Source: DASXAI01 sp963798445 (lineage in GTDB: Bacteria; Actinomycetota; Acidimicrobiia; Acidimicrobiales; Ilumatobacteraceae). From it: a stretch of DNA of 64,000 nt. The position numbers and the translations under genes were made by a program. Within the stretch, counting starts at the first letter, position 1; each line of letters begins with the position of its first letter. Positions 35,051 to 44,037 of the stretch are shown here, in pieces. The stretch covers positions 1,054,001 through 1,118,000 of the forward strand of contig CAWCTH010000002.1 of assembly GCA_963798445.1 (NCBI GenBank). Direction: 5' to 3'. The notes under the pieces are model-generated. The model saw only the letters and a list, made by a program, of their open reading frames with translations, made no database searches and had not been told where the DNA came from.

Positions 35051-36415
35051 ATGGCGAAGGAGATCAGGCTCAACGCCTTCACGATGAACTGCGCCGCGCA
35101 CATCAACTCGACCATGTGGCGCCATCGCCGAGATACGTCGTTGCGCTACACGTCGCTCGCCTACTGGACCGATCTCGCCCGAACCCTGGAGCGCGGGCTG
35201 TTCGACGGTGTCTTCCTGGCCGACGTGCTCGGCGTCTACGACGTCTTCCGTGGATCGCCGGAACCGGCCATCACCCACGGCGTCCAGTTCCCGGTGAACG
35301 ACCCGATGATGGTCATCCCCGCCATGGCCTGCGTCACCGAGCACCTCAGCTTCGGCGTGACCGCACTCCTGCCGTACGAGAACCCGCTGACGTTCGCCCG
35401 CCGGATGTCGACACTCGATCACCTGACCACGGGCCGCGCCGGGTGGAACATCGTGACCGGCTACCTGCAGAGCGCGGCCAAGGGAGCCGGCATCGCCGAA
35501 CAGGCGCCGCACGACACGCGGTACGAGATGGCCGAGGAGTACATGGACGTCATGTACCAGCTGTGGGAGGGCAGCTGGGAGGACGGCGCCACGATCGCCG
35601 ACCGCGCCTCGGGTGTGCTCACCGAGCACACCCGGGTCCACAAGGTCGAGCACCACGGGCCGTACTTCGAACTGGAGGCCTATCACCTCTGTGAGCCGTC
35701 GCCACAGCGCACGCCCGTGCTCTACCAAGCGGGAGGTTCGCCGCTCGGCCGCGCCTTCGCCGCGAGGCACGCCGAATGCGTGTTCCTGGGTGGCGGATCG
35801 TCGACCGCCGGCGTCGCCCGATCGATTGCCGACCTGCGCCGGAGGGCGGCCGCCGCCGGGCGTCACCCCGCGAGCATCCTGATGTTCCCCCTCATGACGG
35901 TGGTCGTCGCCGCGACCGACGCGGAGGCCGAGGCGAAGCTGGCGGACTACCGGCGCTGCGTCGATCCGAGCGCGGCGCTGACCCTGCTGTCGGGTTGGGC
36001 CGGCGTCGATCTCGCACAGTGGGACCTCGACGAACCGGTCGAGGGTCTACGCGGCGACGGCATCCAGGGTGCGCTCGCCCAGTTTGCGCCGAAGGGGGGC
36101 GGCCGAAGCTGGACCGTGAGGCAGGTCGCCGAGTACCTCGGCATCGGCGGTTCGGGTCCGGTCGTCGTCGGCTCACCCGGGCGCGTGGCTGATGAGCTCG
36201 AGCGATGGATGGACGAGACCGACGCCGACGGCTTCAACCTCACCCGCATCGTGATGCCCGAGACCTACGACGACTTCATCGATCTTGTCGTACCCGAACT
36301 GCAGCGCCGTGGCCGCTACAAGACGGCGTACGCACCCGGGGCCTACCGGCACAAGCTCTTCGGCCGCGGGCCATGGCTGCCCGATTCGCACGTCGGCCAC
36401 GCCTACCGACGCTGA
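35051..36415 (+). CDS. NtaA/SnaA/DmoA-type FMN-dependent monooxygenase
   Basis: A 454-residue luciferase-like flavin monooxygenase. RLNAFTMNCAAHINSTMWRH, GLFDGVFLADVLG, TEHLSFGVTALLPYENP and RAGWNIVTGYLQSAAKGAG match the nitrilotriacetate/dimethyl-sulfide monooxygenase family, which uses reduced FMN. The late QRTPVLYQAGGSPLGRAFAARHAE is the phosphate-binding block. ATG 35051 follows a GTG at 35045 in the same frame; I prefer the ATG. The substrate cannot be read from the sequence, and no flavin reductase gene is adjacent. Confidence 0.9.
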   Translation: MAKEIRLNAFTMNCAAHINSTMWRHRRDTSLRYTSLAYWTDLARTLERGLFDGVFLADVLGVYDVFRGSPEPAITHGVQFPVNDPMMVIPAMACVTEHLSFGVTALLPYENPLTFARRMSTLDHLTTGRAGWNIVTGYLQSAAKGAGIAEQAPHDTRYEMAEEYMDVMYQLWEGSWEDGATIADRASGVLTEHTRVHKVEHHGPYFELEAYHLCEPSPQRTPVLYQAGGSPLGRAFAARHAECVFLGGGSSTAGVARSIADLRRRAAAAGRHPASILMFPLMTVVVAATDAEAEAKLADYRRCVDPSAALTLLSGWAGVDLAQWDLDEPVEGLRGDGIQGALAQFAPKGGGRSWTVRQVAEYLGIGGSGPVVVGSPGRVADELERWMDETDADGFNLTRIVMPETYDDFIDLVVPELQRRGRYKTAYAPGAYRHKLFGRGPWLPDSHVGHAYRR

Positions 36416-36753
36416 GCCCGGGGTGCCAACCTTACGAGATGACCCGGTTGACCGACCGAGGCTCGTCCGGCATCGTGGAACTGGGTGAAGTGCAGCAGCA
36501 CGCCACAAGGATCCCATGCGTAGGTCACGGTCGCACCCCAAGCCTCGACCTTCGGCTCGGCCACCCGGCTAGTACTTCATGCTGCAGAACTACTACCGCC
36601 GAGCTCCATCAGGGCGAGCCCCTCGTTGTCGGTCCAGACGGTCGTCCAACCGAGTGCTTCGTAGAACGCCATCGAGCGCCTGAAGTCCTCAGCCGGCACG
36701 AAGGCGCGGACGTCCTCGACAGCGAGCCGGTCGTCGATCTGATGGTCGGTCAC
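36403..36753 (-). pseudogene. Rearranged VOC/glyoxalase gene remnant
   Basis: Reading from GTG 36753, the minus strand gives a good VOC start (VEDVRAFVPAEDFRRSMAFY, then GLALMELGG) and then hits a stop. Further on, another frame resumes with WGATVTYAWDPCGVLLHFTQF, the normal C-terminal block of such proteins. The central 50 or so residues are missing. Between the two parts, bases 36573-36596 read YFMLQNYY on the plus strand. That is close to the block expected right after ELGG, so a short segment appears to have been inverted in place. The gene cannot make a full VOC protein. Confidence 0.72.
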
Positions 36754-37059
36754 GCCTCAATATGTTGTCGAGCGCACCAGCGAGGAACAACGAACGCCGT
36801 AGCCGTCTGGGACGTTTCGGACGCTGGTGCCTCGGGTTGGCCCGTTCCGCGCCTCGACGCTGGGCGGTCGGCCGCCTGTGTAACGCCGATCGAGACGAAT
36901 TCGGGATCGACGTGACATGAACGGCTCGGCGCCGCCACAAGGCGCGGACCGCGATAGGCGATGAAGCGACGTGTCGACCGCTCGCCGGCGGTGTGTAGCG
37001 TCGCGACCGCCGTCGTGTGCTTTTCGCGCTGCACGTCCTCTCGAGAACGGGAACATCCA
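36754..37059. other. Non-coding gap
   Basis: These 306 bases between the VOC remnant and the SRPBCC gene show no supportable gene or RNA. They presumably hold the promoter for the gene at 37060. Confidence 0.5.
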
Positions 37060-37593
37060 ATGGAGCAACGCCTCGCCGTCCAACGATCGATCGCCGCCGA
37101 TCCGGGCGCCATCTTCGAGGTCTTGACCAGTCCGAGCGGTCACGTGGCCATCGATGCGTCGGGCATGTTGATGTGGGCGTCTGGCGACCCGGTGACCGGC
37201 GTCGGTGATCGGTTCGAGGTCCACATGGACCGCGAGTCGCTGCAGGACTATCCGCTCGGCGAGTACACGGTGACGGTCGTGATCTCACGGTTCGAACCTG
37301 ACCGCGCCATCGCCTGGACCATCGACGGTGTCATCCAACCGCCCATCGGCCATGTCTACGGCTACGAGATCGAGCCGGTCGAGGGCGGCACGCTGGTGAC
37401 GTCGTACTACGACTGGTCGAACATCAACGAGGCCTACCGCGACGTCGCCGCGACCATCTTCCCGGTGATCTCCGAGACCAACCTGCGGGCCACCCTCGGC
37501 ATCCTCGCTCGTGTCGTCGCTCCAGGCCGCGGCCGCCCAGGAGCATCCTCGACGCCGAAGGGCGGCGTGGACGTCAACGCCGCCAACCCCTGA
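37060..37593 (+). CDS. SRPBCC (START/polyketide cyclase-like) family protein
   Basis: A 177-residue protein. QRSIAADPGAIFEVLTSPSGHVAIDASGML is the typical first strand and helix of SRPBCC proteins. GDRFEVHMD, YTVTVVISRFEPDRAIAWTI and TLVTSYYDWS give the alternating strands. The family binds hydrophobic ligands or works as a cyclase; no catalytic residue is obvious. ATG 37060 is the first with homology; the frame is open to 36961. The last 20 residues are low complexity. It is convergent with the SDR gene. Confidence 0.8.
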   Translation: MEQRLAVQRSIAADPGAIFEVLTSPSGHVAIDASGMLMWASGDPVTGVGDRFEVHMDRESLQDYPLGEYTVTVVISRFEPDRAIAWTIDGVIQPPIGHVYGYEIEPVEGGTLVTSYYDWSNINEAYRDVAATIFPVISETNLRATLGILARVVAPGRGRPGASSTPKGGVDVNAANP

Positions 37594-37599
37594 CCAGGC

Positions 37600-38412
37600 T
37601 CAGCCCTGCGTGCCCTCGTCCTGGATGCGTGCGAAGCGCTCGGCGACAGCAGGCAGGTACTCGGGGTGGGTGATGATCCAGAACCGGTTGGCCTTCATCG
37701 CGTCGAACACCTTGCCGGCGACCGTTGACGGGTCGATGCCTTCTGCCAGCAGCGCATCGGTGATCTGCTGGTTGGCGGCGCGCGCCGCGGTCTTCGGTCT
37801 GTCGTTGCGCAGCGCCGCCGGGCGGTTGCGCTGGCTCGTGAAGATGTTCGTCCGCACGAGCCCGGGACACAGGACGCTGACGCCCACCGGCGAGCCCTCG
37901 GCGGCCAGTTCCCCGGCCAGCGTCTCGCTGATCGCCACCACGCCGTACTTGGCGGCGTTGTACGGGCCGATCCCGGGACCGGCCACCAGACCGGCCAGCG
38001 ACGCCGTGTTCACGATGTGGCCGCCGTCGGCGTTCTGAAGCAGGTGGGGCAGGAACGAGTGGAGGCCGTGGATGACGCCCCACAAGCTCACGTCGATCAC
38101 CCACCGCCAGTCCTTCAGCGTCAAGTCCTTGATCAAGCCGCCGCCGCCGACGCCGGCGTTGTTGCACAGGACGTGCGCCCCGCCGAAGCGCTCGAGCGTG
38201 GCGTCGGCGAGGGCAGCGACGCTGGCGGCGTCGGTCACGTCCGTGCGTACGCCGAACACGCCGAGCTCTTCGGCCGTGGCCGCGAGGGGGCCTTCTTCGA
38301 TGTCCGCGATGACCACGTGCATGCCCTCGTCGGCGAACCGCGCCGCCATGGCCCGTCCGATCCCTGACGCGCCGCCTGTCACGACGGCGACCTTTCCGCT
38401 GAACTCGTTCAT
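37600..38412 (-). CDS. Short-chain dehydrogenase/reductase
   Basis: A 270-residue classical SDR: VAVVTGGASGIGRAMA (cofactor loop), VIADIEE (Asp after the second strand, pointing to NAD preference), LCNNAGVGGGG and YNAAK (catalytic Tyr-Lys). The C-terminus PEYLPAVAERFARIQDEG is longer than usual. It starts at ATG 38412, divergent from a truncated gene fragment. The substrate is unknown. Confidence 0.9.
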   Translation of the reverse strand: MNEFSGKVAVVTGGASGIGRAMAARFADEGMHVVIADIEEGPLAATAEELGVFGVRTDVTDAASVAALADATLERFGGAHVLCNNAGVGGGGLIKDLTLKDWRWVIDVSLWGVIHGLHSFLPHLLQNADGGHIVNTASLAGLVAGPGIGPYNAAKYGVVAISETLAGELAAEGSPVGVSVLCPGLVRTNIFTSQRNRPAALRNDRPKTAARAANQQITDALLAEGIDPSTVAGKVFDAMKANRFWIITHPEYLPAVAERFARIQDEGTQG

Positions 38413-38472
38413 CGCGCTCCAGTATGGGTCATCGACGCCTGGCCACCGGCCGGCGACGGGCTCATCACCGAG

Positions 38473-38844
38473 ATGCAGCACTCCGTGCTCGGCACCCGCT
38501 GGGTCTACGACGGGCTGCGCGATCCGCTGTTCGTCGTCATGCTCGCGGCCGTTGCCATGACGGGGCAGGGCGAGGCTCTCGGCATCGCCGTGTATGACGG
38601 ACGCTGGTACATCGCACCGAGCAACGTGCGCATCCAGGGTGGCGCATGGACGCAGGAGCGAGTGCCGGTCGACGGCTTCGAGCTCGAGTCTGATGACCCG
38701 GTCAACGTCGTGCTGCACAACGACCGGTTCCGGTTGAAGGTGTACCGGCGCCCGGCGCCCGGACCTCGCCCAGCCATCGGGCTCACCGCGACCTGGGACG
38801 GGCAGCCCGACGCAGTGGTCCTCGCCGAGCGCCGCGAGCGATAA
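38473..38844 (+). pseudogene. 5'-truncated maltokinase-N-cap-like protein
   Basis: From ATG 38473 the frame gives MQHSVLGTRWVYDGLRDPLF, the middle of a small actinobacterial protein resembling the N-terminal cap domain of maltokinase. In-frame sequence just upstream (GDGLITE) still fits the family, but homology then ends and no start codon lies in frame before the divergent SDR gene. About 80 N-terminal residues seem to be missing. The remaining C-terminal part (LTATWDGQPDAVVLAERRE) looks intact. A short translated domain cannot be excluded. Confidence 0.5.
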
Positions 38845-38960
38845 GGCCGGTCCCGTCGGCCGCCCTGGCGAGATGTGCCGTCGCTCGTCATCGTTCGACA
38901 TGAGGTGGTGTCGGAGGTCAGAATTGTGCTGCCACTCGATGAGTCTGACGGGGGGGTCCC

Positions 38961-39713
38961 ATGACCGACCAGATGCTTTCTGTCCCGACGCCCGACGGCG
39001 ACATGGGCGCCTTCGTCCGCCGTCCCGACGGCGACGGGCCGTTCCCGGTGATCGTGTACTTCCATCACGGTCCCGGCCTCGATGCCGGTTCGAAGGAGTC
39101 CATGCAGCGACTCGCGAATGCCGGCTACTACGTCGTGTCGCCAGACCGCTATCACCGCGAAGGTGCATGGCTGACGTTCGATCCCGCCGTGATGCGCTCG
39201 GGCACGCCCGAAGGCAAAGAGCTCATGGAGCGCATGTTCGGCATCCTCCTGGGGACGACGGACAACATGGTCGAGAGCGACCTCAAGGCGCTGCTCGCGG
39301 CGCTCGACAACGAGCCAGCCGCCCGCAACGGGTCGATGGGCGTCATCGGTTTCTGCATCGGCGCCCGCTCCGTGCTGCGCACGATTGCCAACCATCCCGA
39401 TGTGTTCACCGCCGGTGTGGCCCTACACCCATCGTTCTGCACGACCAACGACGCCGACTCTCCCCACCTCGCGGTGCCGTCCTACGACGGGTATCTCTAC
39501 GTCGGCTTCGGCGCCGAGGACAGGATGCAGTCGGCCGAGGCCAACACCGCATTCATCGATGCGACCAACGCGATGGCCGACGGCCGTGGGCTGGCCGAGA
39601 TCCACGATGGCGCCGATCATGGCTTCGCCGTGCCGGGTGGCGCGTACCACGACGCCGCCGCCGATCGCTCCTACGAGAAGGCGCTGGAGATCTTCGCCAC
39701 CGCTGTCGCGTAG
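38961..39713 (+). CDS. Dienelactone hydrolase family protein
   Basis: A 250-residue protein. IVYFHHGPGLDAGSKESMQR gives the early Glu region, VIGFCIGARSVLR the nucleophile Cys (C132) and IHDGADHGFAVPGG the catalytic His. FGAEDRMQS supplies the Asp. Cys as nucleophile is characteristic of dienelactone hydrolases of ring-fission pathways, although many relatives have other esters as substrates. The ATG at 38961 is preceded by a G-rich run (gggggggtccc). The adenylate cyclase fusion gene begins 31 bases after its stop. Confidence 0.87.
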   Translation: MTDQMLSVPTPDGDMGAFVRRPDGDGPFPVIVYFHHGPGLDAGSKESMQRLANAGYYVVSPDRYHREGAWLTFDPAVMRSGTPEGKELMERMFGILLGTTDNMVESDLKALLAALDNEPAARNGSMGVIGFCIGARSVLRTIANHPDVFTAGVALHPSFCTTNDADSPHLAVPSYDGYLYVGFGAEDRMQSAEANTAFIDATNAMADGRGLAEIHDGADHGFAVPGGAYHDAAADRSYEKALEIFATAVA

Positions 39714-39744
39714 GCGCGACGATCGTGCGGGCATACTGCGGGTC

Positions 39745-41079
39745 GTGTTGCGCCGCGACATCCGATATGCACGCGTCGGCCACGAGCACGTGGCCTACCA
39801 GGTCATTGGGGACGGGCCGATCGACATCGTGCTCGTGCCCGGATGGTTCAGCAACGTCGAAGCCATGTGGGACCTCCGCCCGTTGGCGCGCTTCGTCGAG
39901 CGCTTGGCCTCGTTCGGGCGCGTGGTCGTGTTCGATCGGCGCGGCACCGGTCTGTCCGACCCGGCGCGGACCTCCGGCGAGTCGTTCTTCGAGCAGTCCA
40001 CCGACGATCTCATCGCCGTGCTCGACGCCGCCGACTCGCGACGGGCCGCCGTGATCGGTTGCGACGGTGGCGGCCCGGTGGCCATGCTCGCCGCCGGAAC
40101 GCATCCACGGCGGGTTGCGGCCTTGGTCCTCGTGAACACGTTCGCCCGCATGGCCCAATCACACGACTATCCCGCCGGTATCCCGACTTCCGTGCTGGAC
40201 GCGTGGCTGGCCGACGCGACCACGCAATGGAACGGGGAACCGGGCTTCTACCTGAATGCCCCGAGTGCACACGACGATCCTGACGCGGCAGCTCAGTTCA
40301 TTCGCTTCCTGCGGTTGGCGGCGAGCCCCGGCGTGGGCCACACGACCCGCCGGGTGCTGCACGCCATCGACGTTCGCGGCATCCTGGAGTCGATCCATGC
40401 GCCGACGCTCGTCGTTCATCGCCGCGATGATCGGATGATACGAGTCGAACACGGGCACTTCCTGGCCGCACACATCCCCAACGCGCGCATGGTCGAGCTA
40501 CCGGGCGACGATCACCTCTTCTACTTCGGCGACGCCGGCGCCATCCTCGTCGAGATCGAGGAGTTTCTCACCGGCGTTCGCCACGTCGACGTCGGGCGCA
40601 CCCTGGCCACCGTCCTGTTCACCGACATCGTCGGGTCCAGTGCGCTGGCCGCGACCATCGGCGATCGGCGATGGCGGGACCTGCTCGACGAGCATGACCA
40701 TGCCGTCTCCCAGCTGGTCGCGGCCTTCGGGGGCACGGTGATCAAGACCACCGGTGACGGTGTGCTGGCCACCTTCGACGGGCCGGGACGAGCACTGCGC
40801 GGCGCCGGCGCCATCCGTGAGGCGGTCCTGCGGCTCGGGCTCGACGTGCGCAGCGGTCTTCACACGGGTGAGGTGGAACGCCGCGGAGACGACATCACGG
40901 GCATGGCTGTCGTGATCGCTCGGCGCATCTGCGACCTGGCCGGAGCCGGGGAGATCCTCGTGTCCCGGACCGTCACCGACCTCGTCGTCGGGTCGGGGCT
41001 CGCCTTCGCCGAGCACGGCACGCACACCCTCAAGGGAGTCACCGGCGAGTGGCAGCTGTTCACCGCCGACGATCCGTGA
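39745..41079 (+). CDS. Alpha/beta-hydrolase-fold domain fused to class III adenylate/guanylate cyclase
   Basis: A 444-residue two-domain protein starting with GTG 39745. The first 275 residues have an alpha/beta hydrolase fold (FDRRGTGLSDPA; LVVHRRDDRMI; PGDDHLFY). The nucleophile elbow reads GCDGGG, with Asp (D107) where Ser is normal, so it is probably a sensor or a dead hydrolase. The C-terminal class III cyclase domain has both metal-binding Asp (D294 in FTDIVGS, D338 in TGDGVLA) 44 residues apart, followed by GLHTGEVERRGDDITG. It therefore probably makes cAMP or cGMP in response to a bound ligand. No transmembrane helix is visible. It follows the dienelactone hydrolase gene by 31 bases. 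Confidence 0.85.
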   Translation: MLRRDIRYARVGHEHVAYQVIGDGPIDIVLVPGWFSNVEAMWDLRPLARFVERLASFGRVVVFDRRGTGLSDPARTSGESFFEQSTDDLIAVLDAADSRRAAVIGCDGGGPVAMLAAGTHPRRVAALVLVNTFARMAQSHDYPAGIPTSVLDAWLADATTQWNGEPGFYLNAPSAHDDPDAAAQFIRFLRLAASPGVGHTTRRVLHAIDVRGILESIHAPTLVVHRRDDRMIRVEHGHFLAAHIPNARMVELPGDDHLFYFGDAGAILVEIEEFLTGVRHVDVGRTLATVLFTDIVGSSALAATIGDRRWRDLLDEHDHAVSQLVAAFGGTVIKTTGDGVLATFDGPGRALRGAGAIREAVLRLGLDVRSGLHTGEVERRGDDITGMAVVIARRICDLAGAGEILVSRTVTDLVVGSGLAFAEHGTHTLKGVTGEWQLFTADDP

Positions 41080-41118
41080 GCCGCCGGCGCCCCTGTCCCG
41101 ACCGCCAGACGACCGCAG

Positions 41119-41529
41119 TCAGGTCCCTACGGATCGATGCCGGAGGGAGCGCGGGACCCCGCTGTCGCCGTCACCGATCGGGCTGGGGTCTCCGAAGAAG
41201 CCGTCCACGCGATCGATGAGGCCGGAGGCGGGATCGAGCGTCACCACGTCGAGCCCCTCCATCAGGACGCGGCTGCCCCGGAACATGTCCCATCGATATC
41301 GGAGCCGCCCGTGGTGGTGGTCGATCTCGGAGGCGATGGCGAACATGTAGCCGGGTTTGCTTGTGCGAAGCCGGCGGACCGCCTTCTCCAGCTCGGCGAT
41401 TCCGACGAACGAATCACGTGGATCGTTCCACTCGACGTCCTCCGTCACGGCGCGAACGAGATGGTGAGGTACCTGCTCGAGATCGGGTTCGTTCCACGCC
41501 GTCCAATACGCCTGCAGCGCCTCTGGCAT
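41119..41529 (-). CDS. SnoaL/NTF2-like protein
   Basis: A 136-residue protein starting MPEALQAYWTAWNEPDLEQV, the standard opening helix of SnoaL-like proteins. VEWNDPRDSFVGIAELEKAV and YRWDMFRGSRVLMEGLDVV complete the fold. Upstream in-frame starts exist (a GTG near 41565 and the frame to 41658), so the N-terminus could be longer. The tail after the fold is disordered. The role is unknown. It is convergent with the cyclase gene. Confidence 0.72.
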   Translation of the reverse strand: MPEALQAYWTAWNEPDLEQVPHHLVRAVTEDVEWNDPRDSFVGIAELEKAVRRLRTSKPGYMFAIASEIDHHHGRLRYRWDMFRGSRVLMEGLDVVTLDPASGLIDRVDGFFGDPSPIGDGDSGVPRSLRHRSVGT

Positions 41530-41682
41530 CGGCACATCCCACTCACGTAGCCGGTAACGCACCTCTTCACAGTAGGCGCGCGCATCGACCGAGGGCGGGT
41601 GGAATGATTCGCCTGGACACCGAACGAGGAGCAACCATGACGACGGTGCGGACGACACCCCCGATCATCGCCGGGTGATGGT

Positions 41683-42877
41683 GTGAGAGTCGCCATCGCC
41701 GGGGCCGGCATCGGTGGACTCACGCTGGCGACCGCCCTGGCCCGCCACGGTCATGAGGTCGAGCTGGTCGAGAAGTCGCCTTCCTTCGGCGCGGTGGGTG
41801 CGGGAATTCAGATCAGCCCCAACGCGGCGCGCATCCTGGCCGCGCTCGGCCTGGGCGAGGCGCTGGCTGAGGTCGGCACCCGGCCCGAGCGAGTGGTCGT
41901 GCGACGCTGGCACGACGACCGGGTGCTCGGCGCCACCACGTTGGGCAGCGCCGTCCTGGACCGCTACGCCTCGCCCTACTACAACGTCTTCCGGCCCGAC
42001 TTGATCGAGGTGCTCGCCGCCGGTATGGACGGCGTCTCCGTCCGCGTCGGCTCCGACGTAGTGGGCGTCGAGCGCGACGGGCCTCGAGTTGGCCGGCGGC
42101 GACACGGTCGAGGCTGATGTTGTCGTCGGCGCCGACGGGATCCACTCGGCCGTCCGCGGCGCGCTGTTCGCGCCGACGCCGGCTCGTTTCAGCCGGTTGG
42201 CCGCCTACCGCGCGCTCGTACCGCGCGAGGCCGTGGCCGACCTCGCGGTCGAGGTCACGAACCGGATGGGGCCGGGGCGGCACGTCGTCAGCTACTTCGT
42301 CGGGCGCCACCGCCAGTACTACAACCTTGTGTGCGTCGTGCCGGAAACGACCTGGGACGTCGAGTCGTGGACCGAACCGGGCTCGCTCGACGACCTCCGG
42401 GCTCACTTCGCCGGCTGGTCTGCGGGTCTCTCCCGACTCCTCGAGCACGTGGTCGAGCCGGTGTACCGGTGGGCGCTGCACGACCGCCAACCGCTGGCGG
42501 CGTGGTCACAGGGCACCGCCACGTTGCTGGGTGACGCCTGCCACCCGATGCTGCCGTTCATGGCGCAGGGCGCGTGTCAGGCCATCGAGGACGCCGTTGT
42601 CCTGACCCGCTGCTTGGATGCCGCCGGCGACGACGCCCCAGGAGCCCTCCGCCGCTACGAAGCCCTTCGCCTGCCGCGCACGGCCCGCCTCCAACAGCTC
42701 TCGTGGCGCAACGCCACCACCTTCCACCTACCCGACGGCGACGACCAGCACGCCCGCGACGCCCGCCTGGCCACCGGCGGCGACAGTGCGGGCGCCAACG
42801 ACTGGCTGTACGGCTACGACGCGCTGACCGTCGACCTCGACGGCGACGGCTCGGCGACGCCAGTCGCCCGAGGCTGA
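41683..42877 (+). pseudogene. FAD-dependent monooxygenase interrupted by a one-base insertion
   Basis: From GTG 41683 the frame encodes the N-terminal half of a salicylate-hydroxylase-like flavoprotein (VAIAGAGIGGLTLATALARH, VGAGIQISPNAARILAALGL). At about 42080-42085 the homology moves one base on to LELAGGDTVEADVVVGADGI and continues to GTATLLGDACHPMLPFMAQG, so the whole enzyme would be about 397 residues. Removing one G or one C from the gggcc at the junction restores the frame. All flavin motifs (GxGxxG, DG, GDxxHP) are present. It is therefore a recent frameshift or a consensus error, and the intact enzyme would hydroxylate an aromatic or similar substrate with NAD(P)H. Confidence 0.82.
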
Positions 42878-42943
42878 TGGCACAAGCTCGCTTCTTGGGG
42901 ATCTGCGCGACGACAGCGCCATGGCCGATGGCTGCCAGCGTCG

Positions 42944-43987
42944 TCACGTGCGGCGAACCGGCCCCGCCACCCGCGTCTCGGCTGACTGGCTGGCCTGGGT
43001 CATCGCGCCGTACCAGTTGAAGAAGGGCAGCGACAGGCCATTCTCGACGTGGTCGTGGTGGACCTGCCGGCACAAGCGCAGGAAGTCGCGCTGGCCCTCG
43101 CGTTGCCAGCGATCGAGCATCGGGGGCAACGGTTCGAGCACCACGTTGCCGAGAGCATAAGCCCGACCGAACCCGTATTGGAGGGGCACCACGGTGCCGT
43201 CGGCCTCGATGACGAGCGGGGCGAGCGTCATCGCCGGCGGCGGGGATTCGGGTGGCGCCAGGTGGGCGAACCCCCGTTCTGGCTCGGCGGCCAGCACGGC
43301 GCGGGAGGCGACGTCGAGATGGACTTGCGGCCGGTCACCGAAGCAGCCTCGGAGGCGCACGACCTCCAGGTACGCGTACGCCAGCTCGGCGTCGTCTGGG
43401 GCCGACCCCTCCATGTCGGAGCGGGCCCGGCCCACCTCCTCGATCGGGTGGATCTGCAGGAGCTCGGCGCCCTCCGCCGCGGCGAGCTCGGCTACCTCGG
43501 CGAGCTCATCCAGGTTGGTCATGGTGAGCGTGAAGATGAGACCGAACCGGCATCCGCCGGCACGCAACACGCCCAGCCCTCGCCGCATGTTCTCGAAGGC
43601 GCGGGCCGACGCCCTCATGCGGTTGTGGCTGGCGGCGACACCGTCGACGCTGACCGCGAAGAAGTCCACCAGCGGGGCCAGCACCTGCACCCGGGCCTCA
43701 TCCAGCAGCACGCCGTTCGTCGTGACGGTAGTGACCAGGCCGGCCGACCGAGCAGCGAGTAGCAGCTCCTCCAGTCCGGCGTACATGAGCGGCTCGCCGC
43801 CGGAGATGCCGACGGCGTTGTACCCCTCATGAGCGGCGTCGTGGAGCGCCGCACCGAGCAGACCGGCGGGCAGGATGTCTCTGGCCTGAGGTCCCGATGA
43901 CGAATAGCAGTGATGACAACGCAGATTGCAGCGCGTGGTGGGATGGACCTGAACGACTCGATAGTCCCCGCCGGTCGGACCGAACAT
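42944..43987 (-). CDS. Radical SAM protein with a cysteine-poor C-terminal domain
   Basis: A 347-residue radical SAM enzyme. The cluster motif is CNLRCHHC (C20, C24, C27), and VGISGGEPLMY is the SAM-binding GGEP. TTVTTNGVLLD and FFAVSVDGVAASHNR follow the usual barrel order. The C-terminal part has the SPASM/twitch-like sequence ADGTVVPLQYGFGRAYALGN, but the position that normally carries the first extra Cys is Leu, and only one Cys follows (LCRQVHH), so no second Fe-S cluster is expected. Relatives modify peptides or small metabolites. The preceding gene on the same strand encodes a 108-residue unknown protein. Confidence 0.88.
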   Translation of the reverse strand: MFGPTGGDYRVVQVHPTTRCNLRCHHCYSSSGPQARDILPAGLLGAALHDAAHEGYNAVGISGGEPLMYAGLEELLLAARSAGLVTTVTTNGVLLDEARVQVLAPLVDFFAVSVDGVAASHNRMRASARAFENMRRGLGVLRAGGCRFGLIFTLTMTNLDELAEVAELAAAEGAELLQIHPIEEVGRARSDMEGSAPDDAELAYAYLEVVRLRGCFGDRPQVHLDVASRAVLAAEPERGFAHLAPPESPPPAMTLAPLVIEADGTVVPLQYGFGRAYALGNVVLEPLPPMLDRWQREGQRDFLRLCRQVHHDHVENGLSLPFFNWYGAMTQASQSAETRVAGPVRRT

Positions 43988-44004
43988 CGTGGTATCGGCG
44001 CGCC

Positions 44005-44037
44005 GGCCGTTCGGCCCGGCGGGGGCTCAGCCCCGCC
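44005..44037 (-). terminator. Two consecutive GC hairpins between the partner gene and the radical SAM gene
   Basis: In the transcribed (minus) direction the first hairpin has arms of 8-9 bases (44030-44037 with 44018-44026, one bulge). Its three-base loop is the TGA stop of the 108-residue gene (44029-44027). The second is the perfect inverted repeat ggccg-tt-cggcc (44005-44016). No T run follows. This could be an attenuator or mRNA stabiliser that lets the upstream small gene be expressed above the radical SAM gene. Function is inferred. Confidence 0.45.

Noticed and set aside
38845..38861. A small GC hairpin after the truncated maltokinase-cap-like fragment, read as a terminator
   Set aside because: The stem is only 5 bases and no T run follows.
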